This document shows, one piece after another, positions 9,179-17,818 of a DNA stretch of 64,000 bases. The notes beneath the pieces are model-generated. The model was given only the letters and a program-made list of their open reading frames with translations. It was not told the DNA's origin and ran no database searches. Position 1 is the first letter of the stretch; every line of letters begins with the position of its first letter. The stretch spans positions 1-64,000 of the forward strand of contig JBDHYF010000009.1 in assembly GCA_039811185.1 (NCBI GenBank), read 5' to 3'. Made by a program: the position numbers and the translations under genes. The stretch is from JAEZDR01 sp039811185 (GTDB lineage: Bacteria; Bacteroidota; Bacteroidia; Chitinophagales; Chitinophagaceae).

Positions 9179-11656
9179 ATGAAGGAGGCCGCCATTACTG
9201 ACGACGTACAGTTGTTAAAAACTGACTTATATGCAGAAGTGATTATTCCGCTGGCGTTACCCAAAACCTTTACCTGGAAAATTCCGTATCATCTCCAACA
9301 AAAAGCAGCTATCGGGAAGCGCGTGGAAGTGGTTTTACGATCGAAGAAATATGCAGGCATTCTTTCGGCTTTTGTAGCGGCGCCGGAAGGCTTTCAGCCA
9401 AAAGAAATTCATCACATCATCGACGACGACCCGGTTGTTTTTAAGCAGCAAATAGCATTCTGGAAATGGATTGCAGCTTACTATATGTGCAGCGAAGGCG
9501 AGGTAATGCAGGCCGCCATTCCCTCTTATTTAAAGTTGAGCGGCGAATCCGTTTTAATTTATAATGATGAACATGATGGGGATTTCTCTCATCTCACCGA
9601 CAACGAATACCTGATAGCAGAAGCGCTCTTTATTAAAAAACAACTCAGTTTAAAGGAGGTGCAGCAAATTGTATTTGAATTGAATTCTGTTTATCGCATC
9701 GTGAAAACGCTGGTGGAGAAAAAGGTTTGTACGGTGTGGGAAAGTTTACAGGAAAAATACAAACCGCGCACAGAAAGCTTTGTGGTGTTACAACCCGACT
9801 ACCAGCAGGAAGCTGCACTGGAAGCGCTGCTGAACAACTGGACCAAAGCGCCGAAACAACTGGAACTGCTGCTGGCTTACATACACCTGCTGCGCACAGA
9901 AGGCGAAGTAACGCAGGCTGCGCTACTGAAAAAATCTGGCGCCTCGGCCGCACAATTAAAAGCGCTGACGGAAAAAAACATCCTCACTATTCAAAAGCGC
10001 AGTGCGAGCCGATTACCCGCCCGCCCTGCATTGGTCAATATCGATTTCAGTTTGTCGGACGCCCAGAATAAAGCACTTGAGGCGATTGATGAAGGCTTTC
10101 AATACCATAACGTTTGTTTGTTGTATGGCGTCACCGGAAGCGGCAAAACACAGATATACATTCGTTTGATTGAGCGGATGTTGAAATCAGGAAAACAAAC
10201 GCTTTACATGCTGCCGGAAATTGCGCTTACGGCACAGATCATCAGGCGGCTGCAAAAACATTTTGGAGGGCATATTGCCGTTTACCACAGCAAGTTTAAT
10301 GCAAGCGAAAGAGTGGAAATTTGGAATGGCGTAAAAAGCGGCGACATCAAAATTGTGCTGGGTGCGCGGTCGTCGTTGTTTCTTCCCTTCACCGATTTGG
10401 GATTGGTGATTGTTGATGAAGAACACGACAACTCGTACAAGCAACAAGAACCGGCGCCACGCTATCATGCCCGCGACGCAGCGATTTATCTGGCGAGTCT
10501 GGCGAACGCAAAAGTGCTGCTCGGCTCCGGAACGCCTTCAGTAGAATCTTTTTTCAACGCACGGCAAAACAAGTTTGCGCTGGTTGAATTATCCGAACGA
10601 TACGGCAGCCTTCAGCTTCCGCCGATTGAGCTCATAGACCTGAAAAAATATCCCGCCGGAAAGAATGGAATCCTCTCCCAGCCCATGTTTGAGGGCATCA
10701 AACAAACGCTGAACGATAAAAAGCAAGTAATCGTTTTTCAGAACAGACGAGGCTATTCACCCTACATCAGTTGCAACGTATGCGGACATATTCCCCAATG
10801 TAAAAACTGTTCTGTTACACTCACCTATCACAAAAGTGCAAACCGGCTGAGTTGTCATTACTGCGGCGCACATTATCCCGTTATTGAAACCTGTGTGGCG
10901 TGTGGAAGCAGGCAGTTCATTCAAAAAAAATCGGGAACGGAAAAGGTGGAAGAAGTGATGGCTGTAGCATTTCCGGCCGCAAAGATGGCGCGAATGGATT
11001 ACGACAGTGTGAAAGGAAAACACGACCACGACAAATTGATTCAGTTGTTTGAGCAACATAAAATTGATGTGCTGATTGGTACTCAGATGGTGGTGAAGGG
11101 GCTCGACTTTGAAGGGGTTGACATGGTGGGCATAGTGGACGCAGACAGCATGCTTTATTTTGCCGACTTCCGTGTAAACGAAAGGGCGTTTCAGCTTATG
11201 GAACAAGTGAGTGGCCGCGCCGGGCGGAAGAACGAAAACGGAAAAGTGATGGTGCAACTGGTGCAGATGACACACCCGGTGTTACAGTACCTGAAAACAC
11301 ACGATTACAAAGGATTTTACGCCTACGAAATTGACAAGCGAAACCAGTTTTTCTACCCACCTTTTTCGCGGGTAATCGACATCACACTTAAGCACAGGGA
11401 AGAGCGGATTGCTCATGAAGCGGCGCAAATTTTAACGATAGGGCTGAAAAAAAACTTTGGGCAATATCTGTCTGAACCGGCCGCTCCGCACATCAACCGG
11501 ATCCGCAACCAATATATCGTTCAGGTTCGGATAAAGCTGCCGAGAAAAGCCGCCCTCATTCAACAATGCAAACGCGAGATACTGCAGCAGATCGCTATTT
11601 TGCAAAATCATAAAAGCTATCGCAGCGTACATATATTTCCTGATGTAGATCCATAA
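9179..11656 (+). CDS. priA: Primosomal replication restart helicase PriA
   Basis: Superfamily 2 DNA helicase that recognises stalled forks and reloads the replisome. The 825-residue protein has an N-terminal 3'-DNA-binding domain, Walker A GVTGSGKTQIY, DEEH box VIVDEEHDNSYKQQ, and motif VI in QVSGRAGR. The paired zinc-binding region inserted in the helicase core is complete: CNVC...CKNC and CHYC...CVAC. This layout is diagnostic of PriA. murB starts five bases after the stop, so the two are an operon. A CCGAAA-N5-TTTCGG inverted repeat (9127-9143) lies in the divergent region with the PAS kinase; its role is unknown. Confidence 0.96.
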   Translation: MKEAAITDDVQLLKTDLYAEVIIPLALPKTFTWKIPYHLQQKAAIGKRVEVVLRSKKYAGILSAFVAAPEGFQPKEIHHIIDDDPVVFKQQIAFWKWIAAYYMCSEGEVMQAAIPSYLKLSGESVLIYNDEHDGDFSHLTDNEYLIAEALFIKKQLSLKEVQQIVFELNSVYRIVKTLVEKKVCTVWESLQEKYKPRTESFVVLQPDYQQEAALEALLNNWTKAPKQLELLLAYIHLLRTEGEVTQAALLKKSGASAAQLKALTEKNILTIQKRSASRLPARPALVNIDFSLSDAQNKALEAIDEGFQYHNVCLLYGVTGSGKTQIYIRLIERMLKSGKQTLYMLPEIALTAQIIRRLQKHFGGHIAVYHSKFNASERVEIWNGVKSGDIKIVLGARSSLFLPFTDLGLVIVDEEHDNSYKQQEPAPRYHARDAAIYLASLANAKVLLGSGTPSVESFFNARQNKFALVELSERYGSLQLPPIELIDLKKYPAGKNGILSQPMFEGIKQTLNDKKQVIVFQNRRGYSPYISCNVCGHIPQCKNCSVTLTYHKSANRLSCHYCGAHYPVIETCVACGSRQFIQKKSGTEKVEEVMAVAFPAAKMARMDYDSVKGKHDHDKLIQLFEQHKIDVLIGTQMVVKGLDFEGVDMVGIVDADSMLYFADFRVNERAFQLMEQVSGRAGRKNENGKVMVQLVQMTHPVLQYLKTHDYKGFYAYEIDKRNQFFYPPFSRVIDITLKHREERIAHEAAQILTIGLKKNFGQYLSEPAAPHINRIRNQYIVQVRIKLPRKAALIQQCKREILQQIAILQNHKSYRSVHIFPDVDP

Positions 11657-11661
11657 CCAAT

Positions 11662-12678
11662 ATGCAGATTCAACAACACATCTCGCTCCGCCCCTACACC
11701 ACTTTTGGCATTGAGGCGATGGCTGAAAATTTTACTGCCTTCAGCACAACCGACGAGCTGGGCAAAGCCATTGAAATAGCCGCAAACCGGCCGCACATAA
11801 TACTTGGCGGTGGCAGCAACATTCTATTTACCAAAGATGTTGAGGGATTTGTTTTTAGAAACGAGATTAAAAAAATTGCCGTTGTTCAGGAAGATGAGGA
11901 ACACGTTTATGTACAGGCCGGCGCAGGCGAAAACTGGCACTCGTTTGTAGAGCACTGCATTAAGAATGGTTTTGCAGGAATTGAAAATTTAAGTTTGATT
12001 CCGGGCACCGTGGGCGCATCGCCGATGCAGAACATTGGCGCATACGGAGTAGAGATAAAGGACGTTTTTCACAGTCTTGAAGCCTTCAGCACCGATGAAA
12101 AAAAGCTCTATACTTTTTCGGCAAAGGATTGTGAGTTCGGATATCGTGAAAGCATTTTTAAACGCAGATATAAAAACAAATTCGTTATTGTTTCGGTTTG
12201 TTACAAGCTCAGTAAAAAACCTCGATTCCATTTGGAATATGGCGGACTTCGGCAGCAGTTGGAGGCGATGAAGATTCATGAGCTTTCCATTAAAGCCGTA
12301 AGCGAAGCGGTGATTGCCATTCGCACAAAAAAGCTCCCTGATCCTAAAAAAATTGGAAATGCCGGAAGCTTTTTCAAGAACCCGGTTATTGATGGATTGC
12401 GATACAAAGCGCTGAAAGAAAAATATGATTCCATGCCGGCTTTTCCGGCAAACGACGGCAGTAACAGAACGAAGGTGCCGGCGGCCTGGCTGATAGAGCA
12501 ATGCGGCTGGAAAGGATTCAGAAAAGGCGACGCCGGCTGCCATCGGGAGCAGGCGCTTGTGCTGGTAAACTATGGTCGTGCAAAAGGAAGCGAGATATTG
12601 CAACTGGCAAACGACATTATAGCATCGGTGAAAGAAAAATTTGGTATCATGCTGGAAAAAGAAGTGAACGTAATGTAG
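11662..12678 (+). CDS. murB: UDP-N-acetylenolpyruvoylglucosamine reductase MurB
   Basis: FAD-dependent cytoplasmic enzyme that reduces UDP-GlcNAc-enolpyruvate to UDP-MurNAc in peptidoglycan synthesis. The FAD-binding segment ILGGGSNILF, the middle NIGAYGVEIKDVF stretch and the catalytic GNAGSFFKNPVI motif (proton-donating Ser) are all present, with PAAWLIEQCGWKG near the C-terminus. At 338 residues it is the longer E. coli-like type. It is translated directly after priA with a 5-bp gap. Confidence 0.95.
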   Translation: MQIQQHISLRPYTTFGIEAMAENFTAFSTTDELGKAIEIAANRPHIILGGGSNILFTKDVEGFVFRNEIKKIAVVQEDEEHVYVQAGAGENWHSFVEHCIKNGFAGIENLSLIPGTVGASPMQNIGAYGVEIKDVFHSLEAFSTDEKKLYTFSAKDCEFGYRESIFKRRYKNKFVIVSVCYKLSKKPRFHLEYGGLRQQLEAMKIHELSIKAVSEAVIAIRTKKLPDPKKIGNAGSFFKNPVIDGLRYKALKEKYDSMPAFPANDGSNRTKVPAAWLIEQCGWKGFRKGDAGCHREQALVLVNYGRAKGSEILQLANDIIASVKEKFGIMLEKEVNVM

Positions 12679-12748
12679 GTCATCTTTTTTATTGATTTCA
12701 TTAGATATTTTCGGTACAATAAATGGAACATCATTAAAAATTTAGATT

Positions 12749-13060
12749 ATGGACATCATTATCGAATCTCCCGGATTTAAAGCAGGTGATAACATTGAAG
12801 CCTATGCACGAGAAAAATTTGAGAAACTGCATCCATCGGACAACATCATCCGCGCAAACGTTACATTATATCTTGGACCGGAAAAGCAAGTTCCCAACTG
12901 CCATTGCGAGGTAAGGCTTGAAGTTCCCGGAAACGACCATTTTGCAAAACAGGCCGGTGCCGATTTTTATCAGGCGGTAGATGCAGTTGCCGATATTTTA
13001 CAGGAGCAATTACGCAGAGCACGTGAAAAACAGATAGACGCCGCCCGCGGCCGGGCCTGA
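12749..13060 (+). CDS. hpf: Ribosome hibernation promoting factor (HPF/RaiA family, short form)
   Basis: Small protein that binds the 30S decoding channel of idle ribosomes. 103 residues form one beta-alpha-beta fold of the S30AE family: MDIIIESPGFKAGDNIEAYAREKFEKL, then a basic helix (about 70-100) ending in RAREKQIDAARGRA. It lacks the C-terminal dimerisation domain of long HPF. A 70-bp gap separates it from murB and a terminator hairpin follows at 13080. Confidence 0.88.
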   Translation: MDIIIESPGFKAGDNIEAYAREKFEKLHPSDNIIRANVTLYLGPEKQVPNCHCEVRLEVPGNDHFAKQAGADFYQAVDAVADILQEQLRRAREKQIDAARGRA

Positions 13061-13079
13061 TGAATAGTAAATAGTTTCT

Positions 13080-13103
13080 GCCGGCACTGCCGGCTTTTTT
13101 TTT
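13080..13103 (+). terminator. Rho-independent terminator after hpf
   Basis: GCCGGC (13080-13085), loop ACT, GCCGGC (13089-13094), then nine T. A compact GC-rich hairpin starting 19 bp after the hpf stop. Confidence 0.85.
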
Positions 13104-13225
13104 GCGGAGGCTGACAGTTTTTGACAGCAGGCGTGTTCATCTTTGTCAAAAGAATCACGTTTTTTATCCGGCCCTTGAAAGCTATCTGCAAGATGCCTGC
13201 TTCCGTTTCGGAGGCAGGTTTTTTT
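13104..13225 (+). ncRNA. Possible small RNA between two terminators
   Basis: No ORF is convincing here. The segment holds an inverted repeat, TTTTGACA (13119-13126) and TGTCAAAA (13144-13151), and ends in its own terminator hairpin at 13195-13225. A second terminator just after the one closing hpf would make sense if a short transcript began between them. No consensus promoter was found, so the call is weak. The inverted repeat could instead be an operator for the WYL regulator downstream. Confidence 0.2.
13195..13225 (+). terminator. Second Rho-independent terminator upstream of the WYL gene
   Basis: CCTGCTTCCG (13196-13205) pairs with CGGAGGCAGG (13209-13218) through one G-T wobble around a TTT loop, followed by seven T. 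It insulates the CRISPR-side genes from the housekeeping operon. Confidence 0.75.
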
Positions 13226-13276
13226 ATAATATGTATATTTAAGCACCGAACTAATTGCTTGACCCTAAACCGTGCA

Positions 13277-14212
13277 ATGAAACAAAACAAAACGCAGCGC
13301 CTGCTGCAACTGCTTGTAAAGCTGAGTGGCCCGAAAAATTATTCGGCGGAGGAACTCTGCCAATGCTTCGACTGCTCGGAGCGAACAATTTTCAGAGACC
13401 TTGAAACGATTGAAGCAAGCGGCTTTTGCGTGGACAGAACCAACGGCTATCGCTTAACCGGTGAAAACGCATTTACTAAAAGTTTGAAACAGCTCCTGCA
13501 TTTTTCCGAGGAAGAAGCCACCATCATTTTTCAGGTACTCGAGAATATGGAGGTGAACACTGCCACCAGTGAGCGGCTGATGAAAAAGTTAAATGCCTTT
13601 TACGATTTAAAGACGCTGGAAAAACTGAAGCGGGATAACGACCTCACGAAAGTGGAAGCCATCAACAAAAGCATGGCGAAAAAGCGCACCATTGTTTTAG
13701 AAGCCTACCGTTCCAATCACACGAATACGGTAATGGACCGCAAGGTGGAAGCCTTCAGGTTTATGCCCGACTATACTGCTGTTTGGTGCTATGATGTCAA
13801 ATCGGGTTCTTGTAAACAATTCAAAATTTCGCGTATCGGTAAAGTAGTGCTGCTTGACGGTTTACATCAGCATGAGCACAAACACAAGGTTCCGTTTACG
13901 GACGCCTTCCGCATAGCAGCGCCGAAACCTAAAGCCAATGTGGAGCTGTTGTTGAACCTGCGTGCGTATAATTTGCTGACAGAAGAGTTTCCACTTACCC
14001 GGCAACACATAAAAATAGAAGAGAACAGCTATCGGCTAAAAATTCCGGTGGCGCGTTTTGAAGGAATCGGCCGCTTTGTGATGGGATTGTATCCCGACGA
14101 CATCCGGATTGTGGGGCCGGAATCTTTTAAACGGTTTATTCGGCAGAAAGTGGAGGCTTGTATTGCATTTGAAAAAAAATTTCCGCCGACAGAATTTGAC
14201 AGCAGGTGTTGA
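13277..14212 (+). CDS. HTH/WYL-domain transcriptional regulator next to the cas operon
   Basis: 311 residues from ATG 13277 (MKQNKTQRLLQLLVKLSG); the longer frame upstream overlaps the terminator and was rejected. Residues 1-65 form an N-terminal winged helix (YSAEELCQCFDCSERTIFRDLETIEASGF). Residues about 138-215 match the WYL ligand-binding fold, and the C-terminal part (about 225-300) resembles the WCX extension. WYL proteins commonly neighbour CRISPR-Cas loci and other defence genes as regulators, thought to sense nucleotides or nucleic acid. Its position directly upstream of cas6 in the same orientation suggests it controls this system. Its base composition resembles the host flank, not the AT-rich cas8-cas3 block. 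Confidence 0.85.
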   Translation: MKQNKTQRLLQLLVKLSGPKNYSAEELCQCFDCSERTIFRDLETIEASGFCVDRTNGYRLTGENAFTKSLKQLLHFSEEEATIIFQVLENMEVNTATSERLMKKLNAFYDLKTLEKLKRDNDLTKVEAINKSMAKKRTIVLEAYRSNHTNTVMDRKVEAFRFMPDYTAVWCYDVKSGSCKQFKISRIGKVVLLDGLHQHEHKHKVPFTDAFRIAAPKPKANVELLLNLRAYNLLTEEFPLTRQHIKIEENSYRLKIPVARFEGIGRFVMGLYPDDIRIVGPESFKRFIRQKVEACIAFEKKFPPTEFDSRC

Positions 14213-14277
14213 GAATTTTGGGGTGGGGAAAGAATATAGAAAAATTAAAAAAAGGTGGATTGAGATTTTTAATTAAA

Positions 14278-15045
14278 ATGGAAGTAATTGGATCGGAGTC
14301 AGTAATTCCGGTCAACTATCAGTATCCGTTATCGGCGGCTATTTACCGGATTATTGCTAAGGGTGACGCGGAGTATGCTTCTTTTTTACACGAACGGGGT
14401 TATGGAAAAGGGTTCAAGCTGTTTACGTTTTCGCAGTTGCAGGTGCCGTTTAAAATTGTGGGAGACAGGTTGCGGTTGTTGGGGATTGAAGCAAGTTTTC
14501 AAGTGGCTTTTCATTTGCCGCAGGCTATGGAAAGTTTTGTAAGAGGTCTGTTTCAGAGTGAGGAAATTGTAATTGCAGATAAAAAATCCAAATCAAGGTT
14601 TACTGTAAAGTATGTTGAAAGCCTGCCTACCCCTTTGCAGCGAAATGGGGAAAGGGAATTGATCAATGTGGAACTGAAACCTTTATCTCCGGTTGTAGCA
14701 GGATTGATGAAAGAAGACGGTAAGTATGATTTTTTAACGCCCGGTGATCCAGGTTTCGCAGAAAGTTTAATTTACAACTGGCGCAGTAAGATTGAGACTT
14801 GTTTTGATTTGGAAACCGCATCCGGCGCATTGTTGTTGCTTGAGGTTGTATTTTTCAAAAACCCACCCAAATCTCGGTTGATGACGGTTAAGGCCGATAC
14901 CGAAGCAGAAACAAAAATACGTGGGTGGATGAATTTTGGGTTGGAAGTGACAGGGGAGAAAAGGTTTATGGAGTTGTTGTTGAATGCTGGGGTGGGAGTG
15001 TATAATAGTGTAATTGGCGGAGGGTATGTTGAGATGGGAAAATAG
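14278..15045 (+). CDS. cas6: Cas6 CRISPR RNA endoribonuclease
   Basis: Cuts the repeat in the pre-crRNA, leaving an 8-nt 5' handle. 255 residues from ATG 14278 (MEVIGSESVIPVNYQYPL). The N-terminal ferredoxin fold contains AAIYRIIAKGDAEYASFLHERG, where H38 occupies the usual catalytic histidine position. The C-terminal glycine-rich RAMP loop is GVGVYNSVIGGGYVEMG. The repeat ends in ATTGAAAT, the expected handle for such a Cas6. It opens the cas operon 65 bp after the WYL gene and is followed by a 76-bp gap before cas8, a place where some type I-B systems carry small regulatory RNAs. Confidence 0.88.
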   Translation: MEVIGSESVIPVNYQYPLSAAIYRIIAKGDAEYASFLHERGYGKGFKLFTFSQLQVPFKIVGDRLRLLGIEASFQVAFHLPQAMESFVRGLFQSEEIVIADKKSKSRFTVKYVESLPTPLQRNGERELINVELKPLSPVVAGLMKEDGKYDFLTPGDPGFAESLIYNWRSKIETCFDLETASGALLLLEVVFFKNPPKSRLMTVKADTEAETKIRGWMNFGLEVTGEKRFMELLLNAGVGVYNSVIGGGYVEMGK

Positions 15046-15121
15046 AAAAAGATACTCTAAAATAGTTTGTAATTAATTTCAATTCACCTCAGATTCTGAA
15101 GGAAATAAAAGAACTTATAAC

Positions 15122-16849
15122 ATGAATAATCTTAAAATAGAAAAAACAGGCAACTTTTGGATAGACAATGGCATTGTTGGTCTATATAGAATTTTAGAAA
15201 ATTTAGAAAATGATAGTTGCGAAATAACTTCAGATGGTTTAGAGTTGTCTTATAAAGATGAAAACAGCCTTGTTGAAGCATTAAATAAAGCACGGGCAAA
15301 AGTAGTATCAAACTATCTGAAAAAGACCGAAAATTTCGGGTGGATTTATATAGATAAGTCAGAATTTAAACTTTATCAGAAAACTGATTTTAAAATGCAT
15401 TTAAAACCTTTTTTTACAGGTAAGACCGGAAGGTCCGTAAATGGGGCGTTGGGTGTTCCCGAAATTGAAATTGATGATGTAAAGGCTATAAAAAAATTTA
15501 TTGTAAAAAAGCAAAAAGACAATATAATTTTTTCTATGCCTTCTTCTGAAAGAAAAATCACATTTCCCAAACTCAAAAAGGATATTTCAAAAGGTCGAAT
15601 CATGACTAAAGATGAATTAATTCAATTCATAAATTTTTTGATAGCTAATGAGGATAAAAAGCTTGAAGGAATGGGATATTTTGATGTTCCACCTGTTTAT
15701 GAAATTGGCAATGATTTCGAACTGTCTTTTTTAGAAGAAGGAAAGAAAATTTGTTCCTTTAGTGGCAAGAAATATAAATTGGCAGATGTTGTTACAGGAA
15801 TGGATTACCCTTTTCTTACGGGTAAAAGTGGAGAGCTGAATTTTTCTTCTTTTCTGGAAGGGAAGCCGTATCTCTCAACATTTTATTCCTTTGTAGCTTT
15901 ATTTTCATTTTATAATCTCAATTACTTACTACAAGACAATATGAAACACTATTTCGTCTTGTATGATGGAGACCTGGAATCTCTTTCTGAATTTTTAAAT
16001 ACAATCGTCTTAAATGTTGAGCAAATAAGCAGACCGGATTGGAGTAGTTTTGAAACTGAAATTATCGGAACAGAATATGAATCTGAGGCATTGTTCAATT
16101 TTCTTTTATCCGTTTACAGTCAATTAAAATCCGATTTTGAAGAAGAAAGGGTTGATGAAAGCAAGCTCTATACAAAATCCGTTTTTACATTATCGAATGA
16201 TGGTAATATTTTCAGGGATGTAAAGGAATACACCTCATTGGGTAGTTTGTTCAATCTTTTTGAATCCTTCGCATTCGATGATAAAGAGCAGAGCTACTTT
16301 GTTCATTTCAAAAACTTTGTGAAACACTTTACGCAGAGATTAGATAGTGGAAAATATGATACCACCTGGAGAGATGTTATTTGTAATGATATTTTAAACT
16401 TCAACTCTATTGCCGGAACTATTGAATCTTATCTGGGAGAAGTAAAGATAAAAGAAGAAAATGGTAGTATTCCTTACTTAGACAAAATCTTACTTATTTA
16501 TAATCAAAAAACAAATAATAAAATGAATGCAGACTTAGTAAAACTATGCCAGAATATTGGTATTAACATCGGCATCTACTCTCATGCTGAGAAAGACAGG
16601 AGCTGCTTGTATTCTTTAAGGAATGCCAAAAGCAGAGTAGAGTTTCTCAAAGCACTTGAACTTATCCAATTTAGAATTGTGGAAAGTGAAAAAGTGCCTG
16701 ACCAATATAAAACAAAAAACTATTTAGAGTTTTTTACAAGTCTACCGGATGGTAGAGATTGGGAAGAAATGAAGTCGATGGTCAGTATTTTTTCAATGAA
16801 CAGCTATTTGTACGAAAAGCAAAAAACAACAAAAGAGAACAGTAAATAA
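15122..16849 (+). CDS. cas8b: Cas8b (Cst1-like) large subunit of type I-B Cascade
   Basis: 575 residues, placed by position (between cas6 and cas7) and by weak family features. Cascade large subunits recognise the PAM and recruit Cas3. The start GNFWIDNGIVGLYRIL and the central block ICSFSGKKYKLADVV...FLTGKSGELNFSSFL resemble the Cst1/Cas8a1 CXXC-type family of Cst2-containing systems. The paired CXXC zinc motifs seen in many members are missing: only five scattered cysteines remain and none form CXXC. The gene is very AT-rich (a 60-base sample at 16501 is 25% G+C by hand count). The family is fast-evolving, so the subtype rests mainly on the neighbouring cas7 and cas5. Confidence 0.78.
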   Translation: MNNLKIEKTGNFWIDNGIVGLYRILENLENDSCEITSDGLELSYKDENSLVEALNKARAKVVSNYLKKTENFGWIYIDKSEFKLYQKTDFKMHLKPFFTGKTGRSVNGALGVPEIEIDDVKAIKKFIVKKQKDNIIFSMPSSERKITFPKLKKDISKGRIMTKDELIQFINFLIANEDKKLEGMGYFDVPPVYEIGNDFELSFLEEGKKICSFSGKKYKLADVVTGMDYPFLTGKSGELNFSSFLEGKPYLSTFYSFVALFSFYNLNYLLQDNMKHYFVLYDGDLESLSEFLNTIVLNVEQISRPDWSSFETEIIGTEYESEALFNFLLSVYSQLKSDFEEERVDESKLYTKSVFTLSNDGNIFRDVKEYTSLGSLFNLFESFAFDDKEQSYFVHFKNFVKHFTQRLDSGKYDTTWRDVICNDILNFNSIAGTIESYLGEVKIKEENGSIPYLDKILLIYNQKTNNKMNADLVKLCQNIGINIGIYSHAEKDRSCLYSLRNAKSRVEFLKALELIQFRIVESEKVPDQYKTKNYLEFFTSLPDGRDWEEMKSMVSIFSMNSYLYEKQKTTKENSK

Positions 16850-16877
16850 ATTTAATTAATATAAAAAATAATACAAA

Positions 16878-17816
16878 ATGAGTACGAAAAATACAATTAA
16901 CTGCCTTAACATAGCTTATGTTTTTAAAACGTCATTAGGCAGTATTAACGGAAGTTGGACAGAAGGAAACGTAAGTACAGTAAAGAAAATAACGACTCCA
17001 AATGGACAGCAAATCCCTTATGTTTCAGGTCAAAGCCTTAAGTATCAAATAAGAAAAGCCTGGAAAGAAATGGGGCTTTCTGATTTACTTTCAGATGTAA
17101 AACAAGCCGAGAAAAAAGCTGGTGTGGATGTTACGGCAGGAGAGCCCAATAATTATCTTGATGATGACTTGTTAGGTTATATGATAGCTTCAACTGGTGA
17201 GAATAGACGTAGAACAGCAGTTGTCAGAACCTCAGCAGCTATCGGTATTTTCCCATTTAGGAATGATAGAGATTTAGGGACAAAATCAAAGGAACAAACT
17301 GGCGGAGATGTTTCTTCCGGTGGCAATATTTTTGAAACGGAAATTTATTATAACTATTTCAGAGTAAACTTTTTGATTGAGCTGGATAGATTAGGCACTT
17401 ATCAGGATTTTGAATTGGCTAAAGGTGCAAAAGGAAAAACCAAGAATCTAACCATTGAACAAAAGAGGGAAAGGTTGATACATCTTTTAAATGCAATCTC
17501 GAACATTTGGGGTGGCGGAAAGCAGTCGCGGTTGCTTACAGACATGTCGCCTAAGTTTTTAGCAGTAACTTTTCAAAATGCCAAAAATCCAATCTTTTTA
17601 GAAACATTAACAGTGTCAGATAATGAAGAATTAAATACTAAAGCCGTAAAGGAAGTATTGGAAGGAAATAGTACTATAATTCAAAATAAATTTATCGGTG
17701 TCCAGTCCGGTATTTTTAAAAATGATGTTTCTCAGGAGCTGTCTGATTTCAGTCCTAATACGGTCCAAAATACATTTAGTAGTGTATTGCAATTTGTGAA
17801 CACTTTAAATTTCTAA
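16878..17816 (+). CDS. cas7: Cas7 (Cst2/DevR type) Cascade backbone protein
   Basis: RAMP protein that polymerises along the crRNA spacer and forms the Cascade backbone. 312 residues. Family hallmarks are the N-terminal INCLNIAYVFKTSLGSINGSWTEGN, then PYVSGQSLKYQIRKAWKEMG, and the glycine-rich NIWGGGKQSRLLTDMSPKF stretch near residue 215. This pattern fits the DevR/Cst2 group and points to subtype I-B. It lies 28 bp after cas8 and 2 bp before cas5, in the same AT-rich operon. Confidence 0.92.
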   Translation: MSTKNTINCLNIAYVFKTSLGSINGSWTEGNVSTVKKITTPNGQQIPYVSGQSLKYQIRKAWKEMGLSDLLSDVKQAEKKAGVDVTAGEPNNYLDDDLLGYMIASTGENRRRTAVVRTSAAIGIFPFRNDRDLGTKSKEQTGGDVSSGGNIFETEIYYNYFRVNFLIELDRLGTYQDFELAKGAKGKTKNLTIEQKRERLIHLLNAISNIWGGGKQSRLLTDMSPKFLAVTFQNAKNPIFLETLTVSDNEELNTKAVKEVLEGNSTIIQNKFIGVQSGIFKNDVSQELSDFSPNTVQNTFSSVLQFVNTLNF

Positions 17817-17818
17817 AA

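Noticed and set aside
14263..14272. GGATTGAGAT before cas6 resembles the crRNA handle GAATTGAAAT (8 of 10)
   Set aside because: Too short and AT-rich to separate from chance, and no repeat-like sequence precedes it.
15076..15085. ATTTCAATTC, a 10-base match to the reverse complement of the repeat end
   Set aside because: A 10-mer match in AT-rich DNA is expected by chance several times in the window, and it lies in the opposite orientation to the stronger TGAAGGAA match.
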